64,000 nucleotides of DNA from Hordeum vulgare subsp. vulgare (Eukaryota; Streptophyta; Magnoliopsida; Poales; Poaceae): NCBI RefSeq assembly GCF_904849725.1, contig NC_058522.1, positions 235,513,084 to 235,577,083 on the forward strand, in the 5' to 3' direction. The notes beneath the pieces were generated by a model that saw only the letters and a list, made by a program, of their open reading frames with translations, did no database searches and was not told where the DNA came from. Position numbers and translations under genes: made by a program. Shown in pieces: positions 1 to 9,697 of this stretch. Numbering within the stretch: position 1 is the first letter of the stretch; every line of letters begins with the position of its first letter.

Positions 1-110
1 TCAGATGAGATATGGTTTCTAGCGAGTGTTAACGCGTGGTTAAGGATTAGCTAAGAGATGGTTTCTAGAAACTCAACTCGGTCTTCAGATCAAATTTATC
101 TGAGCATTTA
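1..110. other. left flank, no feature recognised
   Basis: No reading frame, repeat or terminal structure is recognisable here. The last three bases (TTA) may be the left copy of a 3-bp target duplication for the element that follows. Confidence 0.3.
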
Positions 111-1018
111 AAGCATCTCCAATCGTTCGCCCCCTTCAAGGATGTTTTTTTGGAGAGAAATGGTGCCTTTTGGCATGTTGCTGGCGGAACTTTTGGTGTG
201 CGGAATACCGATTCCGAGCCGCGAATGCAACGACAGAAGGCTAAGAAAAATTAAAACGTCCAAACTCGACGAAATTCAGTCAATTTAGATGAAATATAGG
301 GATTTCATTGATATTTTCGCAAATTAAAAAAACATAGATAAAAACATTAAAAAACCACGCGTAATTCATGCCGAGGAGTTTGCAGAAGACGATGTACTCG
401 TCGCCGCCGCCGTCGTCGTTGCCCTCGCTCAGCGGCCCATCCTTCGGGGCGACGTGGCTGCAACCCTTCCCTGGACCGCCGTTGCGGAACGGCTTGCTCG
501 GCGCAATGACCTCCTCGTCGCTGACGGAGAGCATGATGACGCCGTCCTGGTGTAGGCGAAGAGATGACGAGTGTGCGGCGAGCGGCGGTGAATGTTGGCT
601 TTTATAACGACGAGAGGGCGGAAGCGGTGTAGACGCATGGCGGGAAAGGACGAGGACGCGCGGCGGTGACTCGTCGTCACTGACACCATGAGTCCTTCAA
701 TGGAAGGCTAACCAACGACAACATTGAATCGCGCGGGAGATGAAGCGAGGCGGTGAGAACGACGAAGCATAGTTGCTGACTCGGTGGGCTCATAGGGGGG
801 AATCTGGCGCAGTTTGTTTTCGCGCCGTTTTTCTTTCCCCCGTCAGCCCCCGGACGCTTCCCAACGCGTTGGGTTCGGTCTGGGTCTGCCGATGTTAATT
901 TTGACTCAAACCGATGAATTTTGGGCTCTTGAGAATACGACTGGACGGTTTTTTTACGCCGACGGTAAAAACCCCGCCTTGAGAGGCTTTTTTTGGGGGG
1001 GGGGGAGGGGGATGCCTC
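111..1018. mobile_element. candidate non-autonomous TIR DNA transposon
   Basis: The left end reads AAGCATCTCCAATCG. The right end, on the other strand, reads GAGGCATCCCCCTC. These are imperfect inverted termini sharing GCATC and CC. Both ends are flanked by TTA (108-110 and 1019-1021), the duplication size and sequence used by PIF/Harbinger elements. No transposase is visible, only a short hypothetical frame on the minus strand. CATCTCCAA-type ends are common in grass DNA transposons. The termini are poorly matched, so the boundary assignment is tentative. Confidence 0.35.
280..534 (-). CDS. hypothetical acidic, glycine-rich protein fragment
   Basis: An open frame of 84 codons runs leftward from an ATG at 534. 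The first 50 or so residues are biased (DEEV near the N-terminus, then Gly/Lys-rich, then a GGGDEY run before a Phe-Cys-Lys-Leu-Leu segment). The last third is AT-rich and probably read-through. The frame stays open for several codons upstream of the ATG, so the true start may lie elsewhere or in another exon. I do not recognise the family. It lies inside the candidate TIR element, so it may be a captured host fragment. An artefact of GC-rich sequence is equally possible. Confidence 0.25.
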   Translation of the reverse strand: MLSVSDEEVIAPSKPFRNGGPGKGCSHVAPKDGPLSEGNDDGGGDEYIVFCKLLGMNYAWFFNVFIYVFLICENINEIPIFHLN

Positions 1019-1021
1019 TTA

Positions 1022-1850
1022 GATAGACATGTCATGATGATGAAGATTTTCTCGATGTGAACTAGTACTCCTGAAAAGGATGCCTGCATTTGCATTCATT
1101 AAATACTGGAAGTCGGAATGATCTGGTCGTCTTGGCCGGGAAACACCAGCATGTCCATTTTAATGGCATCCAATCTGCACGACACTAACGATGCAAATAT
1201 CATCTTTGCTCCTATGGAAGGAGTGGAGAAAAAGAAAAAATGGCGTATTCCTTGACTTCAAACCCAATCCAGGAATGTCCAAATGCAACCCATCATCCGT
1301 AGGAGCATAGCCGTCAAAGCTTCTTTGACCGGATGCCCTTGTCGTACGGCACGATGTTCTTACCTCAACCTCGACGGCAAAGAGGGGCAAATTAATTAAT
1401 TAATCACCTCCTGCTGACACTATTGTTATTTCGTCTAACAAACCCAGCTGAAATCTGCACACGGGCATGCAATTGCAAGCTCATCAACTAACCTAATTAA
1501 ATCCCAGGCAGAAACCGACCAAAAGGAGAGAATTGTTCTCGTCTTGTGTACTTATGTCGGTAAAGTTTCTTTTTTCCTTTTTGCGGGAATATGTCGGTAA
1601 TTTTTTTTTCTTTTTCTTTTTGCAGGAATATGTCGGTAAAGCTTTGACGCCTGATTTTTTTTATCAATACTTTGCGAAGGGATGTCTAGTTGAGCTGAGA
1701 CATCTTTGCTTCGCTGATGATTTATTTATCATCATCTTGTTTCAAACTTGGATAGCTTTACCAAATACTAAGATTTAGAATATTGATGAGAACTTTACAA
1801 ATTGGGACCAAGTTTATATAAAAAACTATTTAAATCTACAATATATATAA
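1022..1850. other. non-coding stretch, no feature recognised
   Basis: This is AT-rich sequence with short T-rich runs (for example around 1590-1620 and 1650-1662). The reading frames are short and look incidental. Nothing homologous to the elements further right is visible. Confidence 0.3.
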
Positions 1851-1967
1851 TACTCTCTTCGTCCGAAATTACCTGTCATACAAATAAATAAAAATAAATG
1901 TATTTAGAACTAAAATACATTTAGATACATCCATTTTTAAGACATGTATTTCCGAACGGAGGGAGTA
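1851..1967. mobile_element. Stowaway-type MITE (Tc1/mariner)
   Basis: This is a 117-bp element flanked by TA. The left end CTCTCTTCGTCCGAAATTAC and the right end, on the other strand, CTCCCTCCGTTCGGAAATAC, form imperfect terminal inverted repeats of about 25 bp. The ends match the classic Stowaway terminus of grasses, and the AT-rich interior folds back on itself (TGTATTTAGAACTAAAATACA at the centre). It is non-autonomous and would have needed a mariner transposase in trans. Confidence 0.9.
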
Positions 1968-2557
1968 TGAAATTACATCTTATGATGAATCTAATAATAT
2001 ATGTTTGCCATTATATATGCAAATGTATTTTTTCACCAAAAATCAAAGTTTGCAAAAATAATAATTTGTACGGCTGATTTAAAATAATATTATATATATT
2101 ACATTATGAAAGAAGCAGAAGCGAAGCATAAGGGAACGAGTACTGTCGTGAAATGAGCTTTGTTTCTTTATCTGTTGCTCACATTGTTTACGTTTGTACG
2201 TGCGTGATTGTGGCATCGACCGTCACATGTGACGATGTTTCAACATGTCAGTCGTACCGAGCGCACGTGGATGTCAGAGAAACCACTAAAAAGATTAAAG
2301 GTCTATATAGCTTACACTTGATGTGATCAAAAGCGAGAGCGAAGTTTTGTCAAAGCACCTATTGTGAACAGTCCTTTCTCGTAGTGATCTAATGCCGTCT
2401 CCTTGTGACACGTAGCTGCTATTAGGGTGAGTGTTGGTGCTATTATTGGGAAGGTGATCTTGATGATAGAGGTTGAGACAGACAGCGATGCATTTCATTC
2501 AGCTTTTGTTCTGCTGCAACACGTGTCATGCGTTTTGGAAATTCATAATACGTGTTA
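1968..2557. other. non-coding stretch, no feature recognised
   Basis: AT-rich sequence follows the MITE (poly-A/T and ATATAT tracts to about 2110), then mixed sequence without a convincing gene. It ends with TTA at 2555-2557, directly before a second CATCTCCAATAG terminus. Confidence 0.3.
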
Positions 2558-2968
2558 GCGCATCTCCAATAGCAACCCATAAATTTCCTTCTGCATTTGT
2601 ATGAGAACTAGTCTCCAATAGCAACCCGCAAATTCCGCCCGCATCCATCCGCGGATAGAGGGAATCAGTCCGCAGACACTGATGCGGAAGGATGTCATCC
2701 AACGCTAGTCGCATATATTTCGAAAACAAGTCGAACCAACCGGACGAAATTCGTGCAGACACGACTGATTTTATTACATTTCAAACATTTAGAAAAAAAA
2801 CCCACACCTAAACCTATCCTACGGTGACGGCGCTTGGCGTCCAAGCCTGCGTCGTTCTCCATCCGTCGTATCCATGAACACTAGCGATAAGATCGATGAA
2901 GTGATGACGCGGTCTTCGACGAGGAAGAGTAGAACACGGGACACGGAGGCCATGCCGCCTCCAGTGCC

Positions 2969-3358
2969 CTACTCATCCTCGGAGGAGTCAACGCGCTGTC
3001 CGTCGTCAGTGGATATGAGGTCCACGAGGGAAATGGTGGCGTCTTGGTTGTCGTCGTCCCACCGGGCCGTCTCATGGTTCGACGACAACGCGTACGAGGC
3101 GCAGTTGACGTTGCTCTCCTCCACAATGGCATGCAACTTCGCCTCCGCGGCGGCTGCTTCCTAGTGAGTGGAGGCTTGAGCGTGGATGGCATTGTAGATG
3201 GCAGGCTGCTTCGAGGGGTCGCACCTAAAAAGCTTAGCTGTGCGGGGTTTAGAGAGGCGGCCTCTACGCCTTTCGTCCTTCTCGCAGCGTCTCTCGCAAT
3301 GCGTATCCCCACAAGAGGTGTGATATTGGCGGAGTTGGGCGGTAGCCCAAGTCAGCAC
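2969..3358 (-). pseudogene. hypothetical protein fragment with acidic C-terminus
   Basis: One frame runs from an upstream codon near 3358 to a TAG at 2969-2971, interrupted once by TAG at 3161-3163. The C-terminal part begins with an Ala/Glu-rich helix-like stretch. It continues through DDDNQDATISLVDLIST and ends in a Ser/Asp/Glu tail (SSEDE). This composition looks like real coding sequence: an Ala/Glu coiled-coil-like segment followed by an acidic tail. The N-terminal part is Arg-rich and less convincing. I do not recognise the family. The internal stop makes it a dead copy if it ever was a gene. Confidence 0.3.
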
Positions 3359-3625
3359 GCTTGGCAGTGAACGGTTGCCTCAAACAGCGAACGACTAGCT
3401 CCCGAGACTCCCTCAGGGGGAGGAATAAAAACGACAGGCGGTGCATGTTCGCCTATTATTGTTAAACCTCGTTTCCTCCCCTTCCTTCTTTTGTCGCACT
3501 TTGGGTAACATATGTCACATGCGCGACATGGTATTGGTTGGGAGGGGCAGTCGGCGGTGCTGAACGTGCGTTAGTGCACGCTCGCCCCGGGTCACGAAGA
3601 GCCGGCCCCACCTCCTCCCCGGCCC

Positions 3626-3631
3626 TATAAA
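3626..3631 (+). promoter_or_regulatory. TATA box ahead of the B3 pseudogene
   Basis: The context CCCTATAAAGAGG has GC-rich sequence on both sides, typical of a grass core promoter. A leader with CTTCTTCTTCC and CATCTCATCC pyrimidine tracts follows before the first ATG of the B3-like frame at 3743. No start-site evidence is available beyond position and context. Confidence 0.5.
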
Positions 3632-3742
3632 GAGGGGCGGTCGAGGGGGAGCGTTGCTCATGCGCGCTCTCTTGCTCTAGCCTGTCGATTAGTGTCTTCT
3701 TCTTCCTTCCTTCGCCATCTCATCCAATGCACCATTCATGGG

Positions 3743-4349
3743 ATGACAAGAGGTCGCAGTCATGTTTGTGGGTCCCGTGTCACCATGAGGGGCACTCCCC
3801 AGAGCCTGATGCGTAATGTGGTGACGGCGACGGGGGGCTGGCTCCAGCTCCCACGAAAGGACGACATCCACGGGTCGCGGGACGACGACACCGTCGAACA
3901 ACGACGATCATGGTGGTGCACCCCTCATGTAACCTCCTCCGGGCATACACGCGGGGATGAGGTACCTGAGTTTGCCGTGGCGATCCCCTGGCGGTATCGG
4001 AGCTTGCTGTGCCTTCCTGACCCCTTTGCGCGGGCCATGGAAGGCAGCCGACCCCAAGGCCCGTGGCTCTGGACGGACGACTGCTGCAATGGGCCCGCCC
4101 GAGTGGCCGTCGACCTCTTCCCGGGAGCGCCATGTTCTTGACGAGGGGGTGGAAGTCATTCGTCCGCTCCATGGCCTTGGACCTGGGCATCTCGTTCAGT
4201 TCAAGTTCGACGGCTCCACCACCCTCTTCGTGAAGTTCTTCGAGGCATGTGGGGCCCTCCTGCAGTGCTGCACAAAGAGCTCAGGCGACAGCGACTTCGA
4301 CTCCTCCAGCGACAGCGAGGAGGACTCCAGCGTCTTCAATGTCAAGTAA
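3743..4349 (+). pseudogene. B3-type DNA-binding domain pseudogene
   Basis: Three successive frames together spell a plant B3 domain. Frame 1 ends at TGA 4139-4141 and contains LPDPFARAMEGSRP...WL...CN...RVAVD, the first half of the fold. Frame 2, starting around 4132, gives RGWKSFVRSMALDLG, the GW..F core. Frame 3 gives GHLVQFKFDGSTTLFVKFF, then a Cys pair and a Ser/Asp/Glu-rich tail ending at TAA 4347-4349. The pattern GW-x2-F followed by L-V-F-K-F-D-G and V-K-F-F is characteristic of B3 transcription-factor domains, which bind DNA in the nucleus. Two frame changes within about 60 bp (4132-4190) make it non-functional. It lies in transposon debris, so capture by a transposon is plausible. 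The recognition is by motif only. Confidence 0.6.
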
Positions 4350-4439
4350 GAGGACTTCGATTAGGCGCGTTCAATGTGGTAGCAAGGCTCCGGAGATGGG
4401 GTGATTGACGCGGGAATGAAGCTCCATCCGCGAGACCTC

Positions 4440-5457
4440 GTTTCCGTATCAATCGCCACATCGTAGTGGCAGATCTCCTTTTGCGTTTAGATCGTACCCT
4501 AACCCTGTGAAGAAACAAGGAGAAAGTATTGGGTATCTTTTGCCAAATATTAAGGTTTTGCTATGTCTCTTTGAACGTCCATCTACCTTTGGGCGAAGGA
4601 TTGTGCTTGTGTGCCTTTCTAGACCCATGCACTCGTGAGGACTGCTTGCCGGTGTGCGCATTCTTACCGGGGATGCATTGCAGGAACAGATCCTTAGCAG
4701 CCTTCCGATGAGGCCATAGTCTCGCAATACCACCTCGTCGTCCTTCCCGCGACTGGTTAGGAAGTTTGAGCGGGCTCGAAACAACTAGGCATGCAACAAT
4801 TTCCACGAGGGTCCCTTACATGGCTTGTCGGAGATGCTTGCTAGTGCATGCGTCTTTATCAATGTGCCCTTAGGAATGGATCCTTAGCGTCCTCTGGTGC
4901 CGCCGCCGCCAATAAGGCCATCTTGTCATCCTTGTCGTGCCTGCTCAGGGTGCTGAGCAGGCTCGAAACACCCGAGCGCGCAACAATTCGGACAAGGGCC
5001 CTTAGCATGCAGGTATTTTTACACAAGCTCCAACCTTGTCTCGGGAAAAAGGCCTGAATTTTCAGGATTTTTTTACTTAGCTTTGTTTCGGTGCTTCCCT
5101 TGCCGCGAGGTGATTGACTTTGAATGCGTCTGTATGTGTCCATACCGCCACTCCCTCCCGGGAAGACTTGCAAGCACGAGCCTCTCCTCCTTTTTTGAGA
5201 AAAAGAAGGAAGAGAAATTAGAGGAGGCTAGGAACCTTAGCGGTTCAATAACAACCTTACACAAGTGATAAGATACCATAACATTTCATGCAATAAACAT
5301 AAGATAAATATGTACTTTAACCAAGGGGTTTGTAGAACACTTAGCTTTATTGACTATACATAGGGTCATAACCTGGCTTTGTACAAAGGATTACACACCT
5401 TGTTGGGAGACTTTTACATAAATGGTTGCTGGGTGGCCCGACAACCGCGCCTTACGG
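4440..5457 (-). other. probable 3' non-coding tail of gypsy X
   Basis: This sequence lies immediately downstream (in minus orientation) of the integrase stop codon of gypsy X at 5458-5460. Tat-lineage elements usually carry a long non-coding region with tandem repeats between pol and the 3' LTR, and this stretch contains such repeats. I cannot identify an LTR, and the left limit is uncertain. Reading frames here are short and not convincing. Confidence 0.4.
4640..5000. repeat. two diverged tandem copies, period about 190 bp
   Basis: The segment starting GGAACAGATCCTTAGCAG at 4683 recurs as GGAATGGATCCTTAGCGTCC at 4873. Shared landmarks follow in the same order: GAGGCCAT/AAGGCCAT, CGTCGTCCTT/TCATCCTTGT, GAGCGGGCTCGAAACA/GAGCAGGCTCGAAACA, GCAACAATT, and AGGGTCCCTTA/AGGGCCCTTA. 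The copies are clearly diverged. Confidence 0.7.
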
Positions 5458-5560
5458 TTAGAACTTGCGAAGATGCCCGATATTCCATGAGTTTTGCACC
5501 TCGGTGCCATCTTCGGTCTCCAGGCGGACTGCGCCGGGCCTGGTGACTTGTACTACCCGA
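5458..5560 (-). pseudogene. gypsy X integrase, extreme C-terminus
   Basis: Read leftward, this piece gives VTRPGAVRLETEDGTEVQ and then SWNIGHLRKF before TAA at 5458-5460. It is the SH3-like C-terminal region of a Tat integrase; the pattern EGPY-x-V...W-N-I-x-x-L-R-x-F is typical. The residues immediately upstream (EGPYRVVQ) straddle the insertion point of Copia Z at 5560/25646. The stop codon marks the end of the X polyprotein. Confidence 0.8.
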
Positions 5561-6291
5561 TGAAAGGATCGATATGGTTGACTAGAGGGGAGGGGGGTGA
5601 ATAGGAAACTACCAACCTTTAGCCTTTCTTATCAAATTAAGGTTACCAACAAAAGGTTCTCTAGATGAACAACTAGGTGAGCAACCTATATGATGCTGAC
5701 AACAACAACAAGTGCAAGCAAAGAATACACCACAACAAAAGTAAATACAAAGTAAAGGTAAGAGATAACCGTAAGTGGAACCGGTGGAGACGAGGATGTG
5801 TTACCGAAGTTCCTTCCCTTTAACAGGAAGTACGTCTCCGTTGGAGTGGTATGGAGGCACAATGCTCCCCAAGAAGCCACTAGGGCCACCACATTCTCCT
5901 CACGCCCTCACACAATCGAGATGCCGTGATTCCACTATTGGTGCCCTTGAAGGCGGCGACCAGACCTTTACAAACAAGGTTGTGGCAATCTCCACACAAT
6001 GCTCGGAGGCTCCCAACAAGACCACGAAGTTTCACCACAATGGAATATGGTTCCGAGGTGACCTTAACTGTCTAGGGTGATCAAACACCCAAGAGTAACA
6101 AGGTCCGCAAGGGATTAGTGGGGGGAATCAAATATCTCTTGGTGGAAGTGTAGATCTGGGCCTTCTCAATCAATCCCTAGAAAATCAACAAGTTTGATTG
6201 GCTAGGGAGAGAGATCGAGCAAGAATGAGCTTTGGAGCAACAATGGATCTTGGGGAGGTAAGAGGTGCCTGTCAAGAGGAAGAAGACACCC

Positions 6292-6299
6292 TTATATAG
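6292..6299 (-). promoter_or_regulatory. TATA box of Copia Z 3' LTR
   Basis: The minus strand reads CACTATATAAGGGTG. The same motif occurs at 25015-25022 in the other LTR. GC-rich palindromic units lie on its upstream side in both LTRs, so U3 is to the right. Confidence 0.7.
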
Positions 6300-6554
6300 T
6301 GTGGGGGGGGGGACAAATCCTACCGTTACCCCCACTCACAGCATTTCGCAGAGCGGTACTACCGCTTGGTAGGCTCAACTACCATGGTAGTAAAAAGTAC
6401 TACCGTGCGTACCAATTATGGGGGAAAAGATCCCACCTCCCACCTCCCACCTTGGCGACTCCATGGCGATCTTGTGCTCTAGCCGGCGTTTCCTCCCTCC
6501 TCGCCGCTCTTCTGCTCAGGTGAACCCTCCCGACCCCTCCTCACGTGGTCGTGC

Positions 6555-9500
6555 ATGGCTTGCATGGGTGGTTCTACGTTGGATCTAGATTTTTCTCATG
6601 GTTTGGCCTTCGCCGATGAGGTTTATCGTCATTCTGGTGTTACGGTGCATCCTATGAAGCACCGCTGCTCCTTCATCATGGTGGTTTCCTTTGGTCGTCA
6701 TGTGTTCCGTCTCTCTGAGGACACGGTCGCCGCAACTCTGGAATCTGTGATTGGGGGCTCTGCCATTGAGTTTCCCGTCTCTCAAGTTACAGATTCGGCT
6801 TTCTCCTTCAAAGTGTCCTGCATGCAAGTTGGCTTTCATATTCTGGACTTACGTTCATACAAATGCTCAAATTTTAAGTGCTTCTTCCATCTATGGGGCC
6901 ATGGTGGTCCGAATTGGCGTCGGGAATTCTCCCTATGGAAGAAACAATGTGATGCTGAATGGATTATTGTGAGTCCATCCAAGAGGAGAGCCTCACTAGG
7001 TCTGATGGCAATGCATTCCAGACCTCTAAAATCCTCTCTTAAAACTAGATCATCCGTTCGTAAGAAGCTCACATTCGCGTCCCTCTAGCAATATGGGGTT
7101 TGCAAGGGTTATAGATGTCCTGTTTCCAATGAAGAGCTTCTCACTCTTGAACAGGATGGTTATACAGTGCCTTCTCCTGAATGTGTCATCATTTCTGCGC
7201 CACCGCAGGCGGAACTCCGGTGGACGACGACCACGCCGCATATTACGTTTGGTACTGTTTCTCGCCAAGAGTCATCCTCCGGATCTCCCGGGCCTGATTT
7301 TCGAATTGCCAAGTGTAATGGAAATTCTTCCGTGCAACACGGAGCTGCAGCTGATCCCGCCGAGATTCATGGTGTTTCGAATTATGAGAATCAAATTTCG
7401 GTGGAGAGTTTGGATTCTGGGCCGATTTCTACGCTCATTAATGAGCCTTCCGAGGTTACTTCCTCACCTCAGCCCGAACCCAATACTAGGATGGATATTC
7501 CCTCCTCACAGGAAGCCCATCTAGCCTTTGATGAACTTATTAATGGCATGGTTGAAGAAATCTTTTCTTGCTCCATTTGCAACTCTCGGGGATATCTAGC
7601 TGCCAACTGCACGGCTTCCCCTGGATACGCTGACAGAGATGTGGGCCACGCACGATCTAGAGGAGCCTCTTTTATGCGTAATAATTGTCTTACTTGGAAC
7701 TATAAGAGACCCACCACCTCCCATGTCGCTGATATCTCGGGAACTGCCGATACTCTTGGAGAAACCGCAACGCCTGCAGCACAGTTCCTCCCTGTCTCAT
7801 CGCCGTCGCATCCTCGAACTCCCTCCGAGACACCGCCTACCACGCCGCCGCCTCCTCCCACAATGGAGAACTTTGATCTTGACCCGGAATTCTTCCTCCC
7901 GCCGGGCCACAACATCATCAATGCCGGTCCTGACCGTCTGCCTCGGACTTACACCACGCCTACCGTCGCCATCACCAGGCGTCATGAGCGATTCGTCATT
8001 GCTGAGGTCCACCCTGCACCCCCGGCAGATAACTTGGTCCAGGTACGGCAAGAGGTGGCCGCTCTTCTTCTTCATAGAGGACTTCATGTTCGATCAGCCC
8101 AGCCATGGATCGAGGGCGTGGGGCTGTTTGAACTTCGGGATGCGGCAGAAAGCTTCGCTGCGGTACAGATGGTTCCTCAGGAACTAGCTCAAAACACTGT
8201 GGTTCGCTTCATGCGGCACGATCAAGGTGTTGGCTTCCGAGGACAAGAGGGTTTTCGGCAGGGGTGTCTGATGCTCCTGGGAGTCCCTCTGGATTTCCGC
8301 AATACTGAAGACCTGCGGGCTGCAGTCAACACCTTCGGAGAGTTCCATCATTGGGTCAGCGATGATCCCTACTTGGTTCGCTCCATTGTGTTTGCATCTT
8401 TCCCGGATGACTGACTAGTACCTCACAGCATCAGCTTCTCAGAATATGCTGCTTGGGGTGGGGCGAAGGTGTCCTGGTCTGCACCTGTCTACATCATGGG
8501 GGCGGCGCCTGCTGAACTGCTACCCAACGACGAGGATCCTATGCCCCTCAATGGCAACCCTCACCCGCTTCCTGGCCACCTTGTCAATGACAATCTGCTG
8601 TTTGCTCTACCCCTGTACCCTGCTTTGGGTTGGAATGCAGTGCCGCCACCCCCTGAACCTGAACCAGTGGTACCTGCTGCTGCTGATGAAGGTGGTTGGG
8701 GGCCGCCGGCGGCAACTGCTGATGGAGGAGGATGGGAGCCTGAGGCGGCCCCAGAAGCACCACCTGCTGTTCCTGCTCAAGACCAGGAGTCCATGGTGAT
8801 TGATCAACTAAGTCCTTCTTCTTCTGACTCGGTTCATGAGCTTGTGGATTTAGACCCACAGCCCCAGGGTGACATTGAGGCGGACGCCGCTGACCTTGCT
8901 CCCCCTGTTCCCAACTTGGATGCGGTAGTGGCTGCTGACCCTGCCACCCCTGATGCTGAAGTGGCACCTGTTGTCCAGGCTCCCGCTGCTGAGCCGGATG
9001 AAGAAGTGCAAGGGGAGGATGAGGCGCAGGACGACAATCCTCTGGCGATCGTCCCATACAAGCCCCCGCAGGTTCAGTCTGACAATCTTTTTGTTGGGGC
9101 TGCTAGGGTTTTCTATGGGCCTCCTCTGCCAGAGCTGCCGCCTCCAGAGCCAGCAAGCACCCCACTCTCTTTGGATGAGGTAATCCCAGTCAGCCCCTCT
9201 TCATCTGTAGAGGACTCCTTCTCCTTTCAATCTCCTGCTCCAATGAAGAAAGGGACCCGTAAGAAGGCCACGCCTGTCGTCGACTCCTCTGTTCGACGAT
9301 GCACTCGCAACTCCATCAAGAGGGATGGCTTCAAACCGGTTTTGCAGGAGCTGCCGGTGCATGTCCCTAAGAAGAGGAAGCCCAAGGCCAAGCCAATGCC
9401 TTCTCCAGCGCAGGAATCTGCTGATGCGCAAATTCCTCCTGCCACTCCTATCGCGGTGATTCAGGCTGTCGGGCAGACGCTTTGCATCACCCCTGAGAAG

Positions 9501-9563
9501 CTGACTGTGGATCGTCTTATGGAAGATCCAGCTGATCCCAAGCCATCATCTGCAGATGTTTAG
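6555..9563 (+). pseudogene. LINE 1 ORF1 (nucleic-acid-binding protein)
   Basis: One frame of 1,002 codons from ATG 6555 to TAG 9561-9563, broken only by TAG 7086-7088 and TGA 8412-8414. Residues about 1-170 show the conserved N-terminal region of plant LINE ORF1 proteins (FRFS/FSFKVSCMQVGF...CSNFKCFFHLWG...GPNW). Near residue 345 is CSICNSRGYLAANC, a CX2CX4HX4C knuckle whose His is replaced by Tyr. A domain around residues 440-620 follows, then a Pro/Ala/Glu-rich acidic stretch. Basic clusters (KKGTRKKA, PKKRKPKAK) near the C-terminus look like nuclear-localisation signals. The protein would coat LINE RNA. The ATG is preceded by a 120-bp leader from the element start. Confidence 0.88.
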
Positions 9564-9697
9564 TCTTCTTATGTTAGTTTGTTGCTGTACTGGCTCCATG
9601 TACTGTCAGATTACTGTTTGCTCTGTCTTTTGGTTAACTGAACCTCGGTTGCAAGGGCTATTACTTACCCCTGCTTTTGCTTTATATATATCGTCCA

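Larger units (their letters stand above)
2558..4439. mobile_element. possible second DNA-transposon remnant with captured gene pieces
   Basis: It starts GCGCATCTCCAATAGCAACC directly after TTA. The motif CATCTCCAAT is shared with the left end at 111. A partly repeated copy (GTCTCCAATAGCAACCCGCA) follows about 50 bp inside. No matching right terminus is visible, so the right limit is arbitrary and set where sequence resembling the gypsy tail begins. It carries an acidic hypothetical frame on the minus strand and a broken B3-domain gene on the plus strand. Confidence 0.3.

Noticed and set aside
3044..3370. Plus-strand open frame of about 108 codons
   Set aside because: It overlaps, on the opposite strand, a frame with more protein-like composition. 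It lacks a convincing ATG context and is explained by GC-rich sequence.
8584..9057. Minus-strand frame of 157 codons, Gln/Pro-rich
   Set aside because: It is antisense to the Pro/Ala-rich part of LINE 1 ORF1, whose frame is supported by conserved domains.
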